From Apium graveolens (Eukaryota > Streptophyta > Magnoliopsida > Apiales > Apiaceae), in contig NC_133655.1 in NCBI RefSeq assembly GCF_009905375.1, positions 168,887,141-168,951,140 on the forward strand: a stretch of 64,000 bases of DNA, given 5' to 3'. The translations under genes and the position numbers were made by a program. Positions 32,254 to 43,359 of this stretch are shown in pieces. Positions within the stretch are counted from its first letter, which is position 1, and each line of letters opens with the position of its first letter. The notes beneath the pieces were generated by a model, which worked only from the letters and a program-made list of their open reading frames with translations, made no database searches and was not told where the DNA came from.

Positions 32254-35200
32254 TTGCAGGGCAACAGGAAAAATATTCTAGTTCTGGACAGTGGATGTTC
32301 AGGACATATGACTGGAAATAAAGCCCTGCTATCAGACTTTGTGGAGAAAGCTGGCCCAAGTGTTTCTTATGGAGATGGCAACATTGGAAAAACATTGGGA
32401 TATGGCAATATCAATCTTGGGAATGTCATCATTAAAGAAGTAGCTCTGGTTTCAGGACTTAAACACAATCTGTTGAGTATAAGTCAAATCCGTGACAGTG
32501 GTTATCATGCTGATTTCTTTGAAGAACACTGTGAAGTTGTGAGTAAATCTAAAGGCAAGGTTGTTCTGAAAGGATACAGGCGTGGTAACATTTATGAAAC
32601 TAAGCTTTCAACAAGTACTGATGGTTCTGCAATCTGTCTGATGAGTAGAGCATCAATTGAAGAAAGCTGGAATTGGCACAAGAAGCTCTCTCATTTAAAT
32701 TTCAACAATATAAATGATCTTGTCAAGAAAGATCTTGTGAGAGGACTGCCAAAGTCAGTATTTGCTCCTGATGGCCTTTGTGATTCTTGTCAGAAAGCCA
32801 AACAAAGAAAATCTTCATTCAAGAGCAAGACTGAATCATCAATTCTTGAGCTTTATCATCTACTACATGTTGATCTATTTGGTCCAGTAAATGTCATGTC
32901 TATTGCAAAGAAGAAATATGCATTGGTCATAGTGGATGAGTTCACCAGATACATATGGGTGTATTTCTTGCACACAAAAAGTGAAACTGCATCTATCTTG
33001 ATTGATCATGTCAAACATCTGGATAAATTGGTCAAAGATTCTATGAAAACAATAAGGAGTGATAATGGCACTGAGTTCAAGAATTTGATAATGGAAGAGT
33101 TCTGCAAAAACCATGGAATAAAGCAGGAATTTTCTGCTCCTGGAACTCCACAGCAAAATGGAGTTGTTGAAAGAAGAATAGAACTCTCATTGAAGTTGCA
33201 CGTACAATGCTTGAAGAAGCAAAGCTTCCAACATATTTCTGGGCTGAAGCTATGCAGACTGCGTGTTTTACTCAAAATGCAACACTCATTAACAAGCAAG
33301 GAAAAACACCATATGAGATGGTGAAGAAAAAGAAGCCAAATCTGAAGTACTTTCATGTATTTGGATGCAAGTGTTTTGTTCTCAAGACTCATCCTGAACA
33401 GCTATCCAAGTTTGATCTAAAAGCTGATGAAGGAATCTTTGTTGGATATCCACTTTCCACAAAAGCCTTCAGAGTCTATAATTTGAGAACAAAAGTGGTC
33501 ATGGAATCTATCAATGTCTCTTTTGATGACAAGAAGATTACTGGTCTTGAAGATTTTATTGACCATGATCAGCTGAGATTTGAAAATGAAGACTCAAATT
33601 CTGATACTGAAAATCCTGACAGTCTAAGTCCTGATACTGTAAACTCTGATGGATTAAACTCTGATGTTATTCAAACTGTGGTGACTACGCCAAAGGAAGA
33701 TGCACCTATGCCGGGGGAGCATACTCAAGATCTTACCACATCTCAAGAAACATCAGAACATACATCTGGCTCTTCAAGTTCTGATTCGTCAAGTTCTGAT
33801 AAGCCAAGTTATGATAGTGCTGAAAATCTAAATTCTGAAGAATCCAACTCAGAGAGCATAGTTTAAGGGGGAGCATCAGAAAATGAAAATGAAGACAGCA
33901 TGGATCATGGGGGAGCATCCAGTTCTAGAGAAAACCTTCCATCTGCAAGGAAGTGGACAAAATCACATACACCTGATTTGATAATTGGAAATCCTGATGC
34001 AGGTGTCAGAACTAGAACAGGTACTTCAAACGAATGTCTTTACAATTCTTTTCTCTCTCAGACTGAGCCAAAGAAAGTGGAAGAAGCTCTTCAAGATGCT
34101 GATTGGGTGCAAGCAATGCAGGAAGAGTTAAATGAATTTGAAAGAAACAAAGTCTGGACCCTAGTGCCAAGACCAAAGAATAGATCTGTTGTTGGTACAA
34201 AGTGGGTATTCAGAAACAAAACTGACAGTGATGACATAATTACAAGGAATAAGGCAAGGCTGGTTGCAAACGAATATTCTCAACAGGAGGGAATTGATTA
34301 TGATGAAACATTTGCACCAGTTGCTAGGTTAGAAGCCATAAGGATATTTTTGGCTTATGCTGCTCACAAAAAGTTTACTGTCTTTCAAGTGGATGTGAAA
34401 AGTGCTTTTCTCAATGGAGAATTAGAGGAGGAAGTATATGTTGAACAACCTCCAGGCTTTGTAGATTCCAAACATCCAGATTATGTCTACAGGCTTGATA
34501 AAGCACTTTATGGACTTAAGCAAGCTCCTAGAGCATGGTATGAGACTTTAGCTCAGTTTCTTCTGGAAAGTGGATTCAACAGAGGAATAATAGAAAAAAT
34601 ACCGTTCTACCTCAACCATGGAAAGGACTTACTTCTGGTCCAGATTTATGTTGATGATATCATTTTTGGGTCTACAAATGACAGACTTTGCAAGAAGTTT
34701 ACCAAACTGATGCAGTCAAGGTATCAGATGAGTATGATGGGGGAACTTAGCTATTTTCTGGGCCTTCAAGTCAAGCGGAATGAAGAAGGCACTTTTATTT
34801 GTCAAACTAAGTACACCAGAAACTTGCTGAAGAAATTTGGAATGCAAGATTGTTCAAGTGCATCCACTCCCATGGCCACTGCAACAAAACTGGATAAGGA
34901 TACTGGTAAATCAGTAGATGTTACTGATTACAGAGGTATGATTGGCTCTCTACTCTATCTAACTGCTAGTAGACCTGATATCATGTATGCTACCTGTCTT
35001 TGTGCAAGATTTCAAGCAGATCCAAGAGAACCTCACTTAACAGCTGTGAAAAGAATTTTCAAGTATCTTAAAGGAACAGCTGATCTGGGATTGTGGTATC
35101 CTAGAGAATCAGATTTTAAACTAATAGGTTACTCAGATGCAGATTTTGCAGGTTGCAAAATTGACAGGAAAAGCACAAGTGGAAGCTGCCAATTTCTTGG

Positions 35201-35603
35201 AGGCAGATTGGTTTCTTGGTTCAGCAAGAAACAAAAGTCAATTTCCACATCAACTGCAGAAGCAGAGTATATTGCTGCAGGAAGCTGTTGTGCACAGATT
35301 CTTTGGATGAAGAATCAGTTACTGGATTATGGGTTAACATATTTCAAAATCCCTATTTACTATGATAATCAAAGTGCTATTGCTATGACAGGTAATCCAG
35401 TTCAACACTCTATGACAAAGCACATCAGCATCAGGTACCACTTCATAAGGGAACATGTGGATAAAGGTACAGTGGAATTGCACTTTGTTCCAACAGATCA
35501 ACAACTAGCAGATATCTTCACAAAACCATTGTGTGAAGCCAGTTTTACAAGATTGGTAAATGAACTTGGAATGGTTTCAGGTTCTTTCTCTAAATCTGCT
35601 TAG
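32254..35603 (+). pseudogene. pol: CopB pol: PR-INT-RT-RNaseH, two breaks
   Basis: Protease DSGCSGHMTG near 32288; GAG-pre-integrase SWNWHKKLSHLNF near 32665; integrase core with HVDLFGP, SDNGTEF near 33060 and QQNGVVERR near 33155; a Ser/Asp-rich linker; RT with [11 protein letters not shown] and YVDD near 34650; RNase H with DNQSAIAM and FIREH, to 35603. A one-base loss in an A-run near 33175 shifts the frame, and an in-frame TAA stands at 33864-33866. Within RT, a conserved AKGY-type motif reads ANEY. Two stops (TAG at 32239, TGA at 32251) separate it from gag in the same frame, so readthrough or splicing would be needed even in an intact copy. Confidence 0.9.
33862..33918 (+). other. CopB internal polypurine tracts (candidate central PPT)
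   Basis: AAGGGGGAGC near 33866 and TGGGGGAGC near 33908 lie in the INT-RT linker and resemble the 3' polypurine tract (TGGGGGAGAT at 41871-41880). CopA has GGGGGAGAT in the matching linker. Confidence 0.3.
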
Positions 35604-37035
35604 TTTTGTTCTGTTATATCAGACTTTATGATCAGTATTTACAGAATTTAATCTCTTTGTTTATTATGTGCTTAATTGACAAATGTGTTTAAGTACTGAC
35701 TGTTGTCTGATATATGTTTCTAAACTCTGATAAGTGATATGTCTGTTTAAGTAACTATTCAATCCTATGAGGATAACTGTGCTAGATGCTGACCTAGTAG
35801 TCTTCAATAAACAAAGGATCCCTTGTAAGAAGTAGTTATTTCTGTGGGAAACTATTGACACAAGCAAATTCTGATAATTGAGCTTAGTTGAGTTTACTTT
35901 GCCTATCTTATTACTAAGTCACAAATTAGAATAATGCTACTCATCTGTTAAGTTCTGATACTAGTAAATCTGCTGAATGCACTAAGTGCTGATAAACCTC
36001 ACTTATCAAAAGAAAAAGCAAAAAGATCAAAGAATAAAATCAGGTACTCCTTTGAGATCTAGAGTAAAAATGTGGAAGGAACAACCCAAGTGCATTGCTG
36101 GTATTAAGTAAATATGCATTAGAAAAGCAAAATATTTTCTTGGTGACTTTTCACACTCTATGATTACTGGAGAAATACTCTGATAATAGCATAAATTCTG
36201 ATAAGCAGTCGTGACTCACTTACACTGCGAAGCCACTGTGAAATGGAATTTAAAAAGATGCATAAAATTAGCATAAAATAGTTGAGGTGGACTCAAGCAT
36301 GAACTCATTCAACAGTAGGTTTCAGAATAATGACAACTCTTTAGCAAAGTTTTAGTTATGCCTTATTTCTAAGATGTACTGAAGTGAATCAGACTTTACT
36401 TTTTGTCTGACATTTAGCTTAATGCACACACTAATCACTCCATATGAATGAAGAAAATTACTGTGGTGATCTATGTTGTTTTAGAGGAACAGTCATTGTG
36501 TCACATTGCACAAATTCTGAGGACAAGTTCTGGGTGCATGTTCTGATGATTAAGTTCTGAAGAACATAAATCAGAACTTGTATGAGGACTTACTAAATAG
36601 GCATTCCTTTTTCGAGTTACGAAATTATGTTCTGATGACTGTTAAGTTCTGATATAAGTCTAAGTTCTGATATTACGGTCTAATTCTTTACTTGACTTAT
36701 CTGTGGATAAAATTTGATAACAGTCTCGGTTCAAACTAAAATATGGTGAAGTGGAAGATTAATAGTCACTATGGTTAGGGTTAGTGATATTCGTACTTGA
36801 ATAGTCAACTTTTACTTGCTTCTTGTGCACATTAAACCATGTTTTCTCTTTCCAATGAATGTTTTTCTTTTTCCAAGTCTGGGGAGATGAGGTAGAATTC
36901 ATTCTACCTGTCAGCATTAAATTTCTTCGCGTCTCCTGGCATTCTCTTGCCTATATAAGCAACCACTTCACATCAGCCTTCCCATCAAATCTCTTCTCAC
37001 AAACTTACCTTCATACTTTTTCTATCAAAAACACC
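35604..37035 (+). promoter_or_regulatory. CopB pol-ORF spacer with repeated word and TATA box
   Basis: This non-coding stretch contains exact AAGTTCTGAT at 35950, 36644 and 36662, near copies at 35984 and 36193, and the inverse ATCAGAACTT at 36570. The inverse word also occurs in the LTR U3 at 14900. A TATA box, CTATATAAG, stands at 36951-36959, followed by a pyrimidine-rich leader to the ATG at 37036. The layout parallels 6643-7762 in CopA. I infer an internal promoter. Confidence 0.55.
36951..36959 (+). promoter_or_regulatory. CopB internal TATA box
   Basis: CTATATAAG, 77 bp before the 89-aa ORF, with a C/T-rich leader (CATCAGCCTTCCCATC) downstream. Spacing fits a start site near 36985. 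Confidence 0.55.
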
Positions 37036-37305
37036 ATGTTCAGATACAACATGTTTTTGAACTACGAAACCTTTAATATAGAGCTAAGCTGTGCCGATTG
37101 GCAGCAGGAATGGCACGTCACTGCCATTCCTGATGAGATATGGGACTCTGTCCCACAGGAGGTACTCACCCACCTCCTGTTCTTCTATATGGATTACCAT
37201 CGCCATCTGGAGCGATTGGAGGAGGAAAGGCTGGAAGCTCTCCGCCAGCAAGAGCGAATCATTCGACTCGCCATTCTGTTTGTCGAGAGTAGGAAGAAGA
37301 AATGA
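37036..37305 (+). CDS. CopB extra small ORF (89 aa) between pol and ORF3
   Basis: An intact frame with ATG in a good context (ACACCATGTTC). The sequence is Trp/Tyr-rich at the start (residues 1-50, with DWQQEWHV and IPDEIWDSVPQEV), then a strongly charged helix (HRHLERLEEERLEALRQQER) and a short hydrophobic stretch before the basic end ESRKKK. I do not recognise a family. CopA has no equivalent at this place. It is unbroken although gag, pol and ORF3 of the same element all are broken; at this length that could be chance. A longer frame begins upstream near 36859, but the TATA box lies inside that extension, so I prefer 37036. Confidence 0.55.
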   Translation: MFRYNMFLNYETFNIELSCADWQQEWHVTAIPDEIWDSVPQEVLTHLLFFYMDYHRHLERLEEERLEALRQQERIIRLAILFVESRKKK

Positions 37306-38055
37306 TTTATTTTCTTCTTCCTATTTTTCTTCATCATCAGCCTTGCCCTGCTTCTTGAGCTAGGACTAAGGCTGTTGATGTTAGGTTTAGCAGCTTAGGG
37401 AAATCTTGTACAAGTACTGATGTAATTTCAATTTCATGAATGTATTCTCTTGATATATTAATGAAATTTGTTTTTGTTTCAAGATTTTGTCTCTAAGATA
37501 TTTTAATGCATTGTTAAATCCTGTTACATATTCATATTCTGATGACCATATAAATACTGTGTTAATTTAAGTTTTGATTTTCCTTTATCAGTACTTACTC
37601 ATCTGATTTATCTTGGTCATTTTCACTTGATTTATTTTCAGAATATTAATGTTGCAGTAAAAAAATAATTTGAATAAGTGGGAACAGTTTCAATTTTGCA
37701 TTAAAACTGATTCACCTTGATTAATGGAATATCTGGGTAAGTGGAACGGTTTTTCTTTGAAAAACTGTAAGTGGGTGGTAATTATTGCTTATTTACCGTG
37801 CCCATTACTTCTTGCCTTATCTATGTATGACAGTTGTCAAGGTATGCTCCACTACTTTTACATGCATGTCTGCCAGGTGTCCCAACGGTTACTTTTTGTG
37901 TACAAGTAACAGAGAGTAAAGATTGTCAAATCTTTTATTTACTTTTCTCTTTTATCTCTCTCTCTTTACTTTTATCCTTTCTCATCTACTGACGATTTTT
38001 CATATAGACATTTTCTCAAACACAATACAGGCAACCATATTTCTCTCAAATTTCA
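37306..38055 (+). other. CopB spacer before ORF3
   Basis: AT-rich, non-coding. The last 150 bp are pyrimidine-rich (TCTCTCTCTCTTTACTTTTATCC region) and end CACAATACAG-GCAACC shortly before the ORF3 ATG, which could be a leader with a splice acceptor or only a leader. No clear TATA box is seen here. Confidence 0.4.
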
Positions 38056-41000
38056 ATGGCACCCAAGGACATAATCTTCCATGGAGCAAAGTTTGTTCCT
38101 AATAACTTCTCTGCTATACTTAACACGTCAGAGGCACCCTCTGAACTTCATTTCATTCAGGATTTTCTCACTAGTTCTGATATTGGGTACGCTCTAACTG
38201 AGCCTGAATCAGTCTCTGGAGTTCAAGTACTGGAGTTCTGGAGGAGTGGAGTATATGATAATGGTGGTGCTCAAGAGTCCCCGGGTATTATCTTTTCATC
38301 AAGGGAAAATGAGTATGTTGTGACTTTGTCTACGGTTCGACAAGCACTGCAGCTACCTGAGAACTGTGTTTATTCTACTATTGACGAACCAGTTCTTCAG
38401 AACATGATGGCCAGTCTAGGATATGAGGGAACATTGGCAAAGCTTGGCAAGTTGAAGAGATCTTTCATAAGGAGGGAATGGAGTTTCTTCTTTGACTGCA
38501 TTACCAAGGCTTTTGCCAACAAATGCTCAAATTTCGATGCAATTCCCATATTCAGCCAACAAATAGGGTATGCTCTTATAAATCAAACTGATTTTGATTA
38601 TGCAAGTGTTGTCTTAGGTTTTATTTGGGATAGGATGACAGAAGATCGAAATACTGTATATTTTGCCAGATTTTGTCAGCTTATTCATAGGTTCTGTTGT
38701 AATCAGCCCCAAAGTTTTGGTGATTTAATTCCATCCTTCAGAATAGCTAAAAGAGCTTTCACTGATTTATTATCTACTAATAATAAGAAGGCTGTGTTAA
38801 GACCCCTCTTAATACCTTTATCTGTCAAACAAGCCTTAATCACCTATGACCCTGTTAAGTACACTGCACTTTATCCTGATGTTCAACCATCAGAACCTCA
38901 TTCCTCAGTACCTACTATGAAGCCTTCATCTTCCAAACCTAAGAGGACAAAGACTGTTCCTCAAACACCTCAAAAGAGAAGGAAGATTGCCTTGAGAGAT
39001 GAATCTGATACTGAGGAACATGTTCCTTCTTCAGAACCTGTTATTGATAAAGCTGAGAAAGAGACTTCTCAGAAGGATTCTGGCATTGGGGGATCTAGGC
39101 TTCTCAAGAGGCTTAGAAGAATGACAGTTCCTGAAACTCCCAAGGAATCCAAATCTACAAAGAGATACAAGAAACAGAGGGCAAATAGGCTAGTTTCAGA
39201 TGATGAAGAGGAAGCAGCTAAGGAAGGGGATCAGGAATCTCTGATCTCACAAGAAAAGGAATTTGCTAAAGTCACTTCTTCTCCATCAACTCCATCTCAG
39301 GAAGCTGTCTCTGAAAAGGCCAACACATCATCTGTATCTCCTATTGATCCAGGCATAAGTGCTGCTATTGATGTTCAAAACTTGGTTGTGCCTGAAGTAA
39401 TTCGGTTAGAAGCTCCAACAGCAAATAATCCATCAATAACACCTGTTACTGATGCTGTTCAAACTCCAGAGTTATCTACTACACCTTCTCTGCATCTAAA
39501 TGTTGATGATCAGAATATAGGTGAGCATCAGGATATGGATGTTGATCAGAACTTTGCACCAGATCGGCAATTAGAGGATGCTGAAGACTCCATTGCTACT
39601 CACACTGTTGTTTTATCAGAAGATACTGATTCTGTAAGTTCTGATGCTGCAAATGCTGGAGATACTGGTGATGTTGCTCCAAATGCAGATGATGATGCAA
39701 CAGGTCCTTCAAGACATACTCCTCAACAAACTACTCTTAAGTCTGAACTTGTTAAGAAGTTTGTTACCAGAGAAGCACCAGTGCCTTGGAGTGAAACTCC
39801 TGCAGGACAGGAGTGGACTAAGGAATAGAACTCAGTTTCATGTGTTCCAATTGAAAAGCATCTTGCTGAGCACTTGACTAAAGCTGATGAAATGTTAAAT
39901 TCTGATGATTTCAAAACCCAGCTTAGAGTCACTGCATTGAGTACTAAACATCTACAAGGTCTTCATTCAACTACTCATGCAGAGCTACACAAGATTCAGG
40001 AAGAATTTATCAAACAGGATCAAGTTCAAAAGATTGATAAGAAAAAGTTCTTCCAACCTACCTTTGACAGGATTGCTTATATTGAGAAGACTCAAGATAA
40101 TCAACAAGCTCAGATTGATGATATTCTGAAAAATCAAGCTTCTCAGAAATCACAACTTAATGAAATCCAAGCCTCAGTGGAATTGCTTGTCTCTCTTCTA
40201 CTACCTGCTGATGCCAAAAAGGGGGAGAAAGTAATTAAGTCCAAATGCAAGACTGACAAGACACTGAAAGGGAAGGATAATGAAAAGGATGATCAAGGAC
40301 ACTCTGGAATGGGTAGAGGTCATAGTCAGGGTAGAGGTTTCACATCAAGAAAAGGTGAAATCACAAGTCACAGGACAAGTTCTGATACTGGGAAAGTAAT
40401 TAGTTCTGCTACTGGTAAAAGAATAAGTTCTGATGAACTTTTAGATCTTGATGAAGAAATGTCAAGATAGTTATTTCTTCAGGAAAATCCAGGAATAGAC
40501 TTGGAGAGTTTAATGGAAGAAGAAGCCAGACTTAAATCAGAGAAAGTCACATCTAAATCTGAAGCTTCTGGTAAAAAGACGCTTCCAAAACTCAAAGGCA
40601 TTGTGATAAAAGAAAGGACAATTGCTGAAGCAACATTGGCTAAATCACAACCGCAGATAGATCCAAGATCCAAGGGTAAAGAAAATGTTGGTGAACCTAT
40701 CAAGGTTTATGTGCCTCCTGAGGATGAAGAAATTACTGATGAAAAGGATGATCTTTCTCTGACTTCAAGAAAAGTTCTTAAAACAACCTCTAACATGGCT
40801 CAAGTTGTTCAGAGTCAAGATAAAGTAAGTTCTGATATTTCAAAGAAGCAAATAACCTCTGACACAGTTCAAGTTAACTTGATATCAGAAGATAGGCCAA
40901 AGACACTCCTACCAGGTTTTACTAAAGCAAAACAGACTCAACCTTTGAAGATGCTGCAAGTGGTTTTGAAGCAAGAGTAGTTACTGGAAAGGAAACAAGA

Positions 41001-41675
41001 GATAAAACTGGATTGGGAAGTGCTGATGAAAGAAGAATACATAACACTACCAATGATCCAACTTCCTTGAGTGAACCAGGTATTGGAGCAACTCCTGAGA
41101 GATTGAATCAACTGGAATATGTACAAATGGTTTACCATACCTACTTGAAAGAATACATCTTGTTGTACTTCATGAAAGATGGTAGGGTTTATCATATAAG
41201 GCAAAATGCCATTCCATTGAAGTATTTTGAAGAATTGGAGCATGTACTATTCTTACTTCAAATGGATGACAGATTGACAGGAACTGCTGCAAACTATTTG
41301 AAGGATCAGATTCAGAGACAGAAAAGGCTTTATTCTGTTAAGTCTGACAGCACATATGTTCCAAAGTACAGAGATCACAAGGGTGATATAGTTGAAATGA
41401 AGCCCAACACTGCTAAAATAATAACTACCTTTCTAGGGTACAGGGCTGTGGAATTCAATCTTGAGTCTGATAAAGCTTATTTGATCAGACTGGATCAGGA
41501 TATAAGAAAAGCAAAGATTAATGATCTCAGGGCTGCAATCTTTCAAATTGGTGAAGATAATGCAGAGCTTAAAGATGCTAAAAGGAGGATGATTGATGAA
41601 CTTAGATATGCTGAGAGATGTTTGTTGAAGAACTATCTCAGAACAACTCCTGACATCAGAGAGATCAGAAGATGA
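38056..41675 (+). pseudogene. CopB third ORF (SIRE-type), three breaks
   Basis: From ATG 38056. Residues about 1-260 share with CopA ORF3 the pattern W-x2-FFD-x3-K-x-FAN-x-CSNF-x10-QQIGYALINQ. A Pro/Ser/Lys-rich region with basic clusters (KRRK) follows, then an acidic stretch, a coiled coil with NQQAQIDDILKNQ, a basic region and a C-terminal helical domain ending REIRR at 41675. In-frame stops: TAG at 39826-39828 and TAG at 40468-40470. A frameshift lies near 40950-40980. No signal peptide or membrane anchor is seen. As in CopA the ORF is separated from pol by a long spacer. The coding region repeats AGTTCTGAT many times. GGGGGAG occurs at 40221, as in CopA ORF3. Confidence 0.82.
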
Positions 41676-41880
41676 AGCCAAGTCAAAGATCTACAACTAC
41701 TTAAATTCTGATATTTGTACAGACTGAAGTTGTTATCAGAAGTTAAATATTGGTAAAGCTTTAAGGACTATAAGTTGTAGTTATCTAGTCTAATTCTCAT
41801 GCATTTGTACTTAATGTTTTTGGCATCATCAAATATCTGTTAAACTTGTATATTATGCTAATTTACAAGTTGGGGGAGAT
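41676..41880 (+). other. CopB 3' UTR and polypurine tract
   Basis: Non-coding. The polypurine tract TGGGGGAGAT is at 41871-41880, directly before the 3' LTR. Confidence 0.85.
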
Positions 41881-42498
41881 TGTTAGATATATTTGATAAT
41901 GTCATGGCTGATATGATTTATGTTTAGTTTTAGTTTTCAGATCTTACTTAACATGACAAATCAGTACTTAACTGGGAATCAATATTTATACCGGAAGTCA
42001 GGACTTAAGGATATCAGTACTTATATTATCAGGAGATAATCATCAGAAGATGGATATCAGAACTTAAGTGCTGAAGGACGATCAGATAAGGACAGTAGCT
42101 GATTAAAGGAAAGAAGATCGAGATAAACATAAGAAGAGATATTCATGAAGAAGGAGTTCCGTGAAGAATGGAATACTTGGAAGAAAAGATATCTGATTGA
42201 TATATTTTAGGAAGCAGAATTATATTCCATATCAATTAGCGATTATCTTGTAACTGTGTAGTATATAAACACAGACATAGGGTTTACACTATAAGTGTTA
42301 TCATATTCGAGAAGCTATTATTTATTGTAACCCTAGCAGCTCTCGTGATATTTGTTCATCACTGAGAGGTAACAGTTCCATACTGTAACAAGTTTATTGT
42401 TTCAATAAAGTTTGTTTTCTGTTACTTAAGATATTAAAGTTCGATTTGATTATATTTTACACTGTATTCACCCCCTCTACAGTGTGTGTGACCTAACA
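41881..42498 (+). repeat. CopB 3' LTR (618 bp)
   Basis: It begins TGTTAGATAT and ends CCTAACA before the target duplication AAAAT. Compared with the 5' copy it lacks one ATCAGTACTT unit (about 18 bp) and has a 6-bp AGTTTT gain. AATAAA at 42404-42409 lies in a hairpin (TTTATTG-TTT-CAATAAA, 42393-42409). Confidence 0.94.
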
Positions 42499-43359
42499 AA
42501 AATGTTCAAACTCGAATATAAATATAAGTGTATTGATTAGCACAATGCGGAATAAAAACATAAGTGAACCAAAACACAAGTAATTAAAAACAAGAGTCTT
42601 TAAAAACTTTCTGGTGGATTTAAACAATTCCACCAGAGATATATATATTATATCGAGAGAACTCTGTGTGCAAGAATGCTCACAGTTGCTTACAAATATG
42701 AACTACTGAGAATACAGAGAAATGCTAATAATTCTGCTTACAAATGTTTCTCACTTTTTGTATCTCAGATTTTAGTTTCTTCAGATCGGGTCTAATGCTT
42801 TGTTACTTTGTTCTCTATTACCCAGTTAATAGGCTTCCTCATTCCATTTGCATACACTTCGATGCATGTGACTATGCTGTCACTGTCAACTGATATTTGA
42901 ATTCTTTATCCGTTGAGTACATGATCATCCGGCGACTTTATGATCATCCATTGAAGGCTTCATTGATCATCTGTCGACTGCTATATTGAACATCCGTTGA
43001 TAGCTATTTGATCATCCGTCGGTAGCTATTTTGGCACTTGATTTCAATTCATTTATACAGAATTACAAGACATCATCTATGTACAATTAATCAACCTATT
43101 CTGCATATCTAGTTAAAGTCAACATGACTTATATGCTACTACAGAATTTATACAAAGGTGTATGTAGAAATGTGCTACAGACTTATTATTACATAAGCTA
43201 CTCACTCGATGGATAATAAGTCATCATCGGTCGGGACTATAATGAGTTATCCGTCGAGACTATAATTCTTATCCGTCGAGTGCTATATTATTTCACTAAG
43301 TAAAATCTAATTAGGTGTTTTGTTTATGTCATCATCAAGTACACAACATATACACAACA
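42499..43359 (-). mobile_element. CopC 5' LTR, outer part
   Basis: After the duplicated AAAAT this continues the CopC LTR from 14712 and ends at ACAACA (43359), where the minus-strand LTR begins TGTTGTGTATATG. Together with 14632-14712 the LTR is about 937 bp. It contains the word (T/C)ATCCGTCGAG and variants about nine times (42906-43280). Confidence 0.85.
42906..43282. promoter_or_regulatory. CopC LTR array of ATCCGTCGAG-like words
   Basis: TTATCCGTTGAG near 42906, TCATCCGGCGAC near 42925, TCATCCATTGAA, TCATCTGTCGAC, ACATCCGTTGAT, TCATCCGTCGGT near 43012, then TTATCCGTCGAG near 43246 and 43269. The word also appears in both orientations inside gag (12892-12970). Role inferred from the parallel with CopA and CopB. 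Confidence 0.5.

Larger units (their letters stand above)
14713..42498 (+). mobile_element. CopB: SIRE-type copia with GypD and a MITE inside
   Basis: LTRs at 14713-15341 and 41881-42498 are flanked by the direct repeat AAAAT (14708-14712 and 42499-42503). Without GypD (13.8 kb plus duplication) and the MITE, the element is about 13.3 kb. It has gag, pol, an extra 89-aa ORF, ORF3 and a polypurine tract. The LTR copies differ by about six substitutions (near 1 percent) and four indels, of about 6, 18, 2 and 1 bp. Gag, pol and ORF3 are all broken, so it is no longer autonomous. Confidence 0.94.

Noticed and set aside
38056..41675. CopB ORF3 as a host gene or as a true envelope gene
   Set aside because: It sits between pol and the polypurine tract of one element, shares a domain with CopA ORF3, and has no signal peptide or membrane anchor that I can see.
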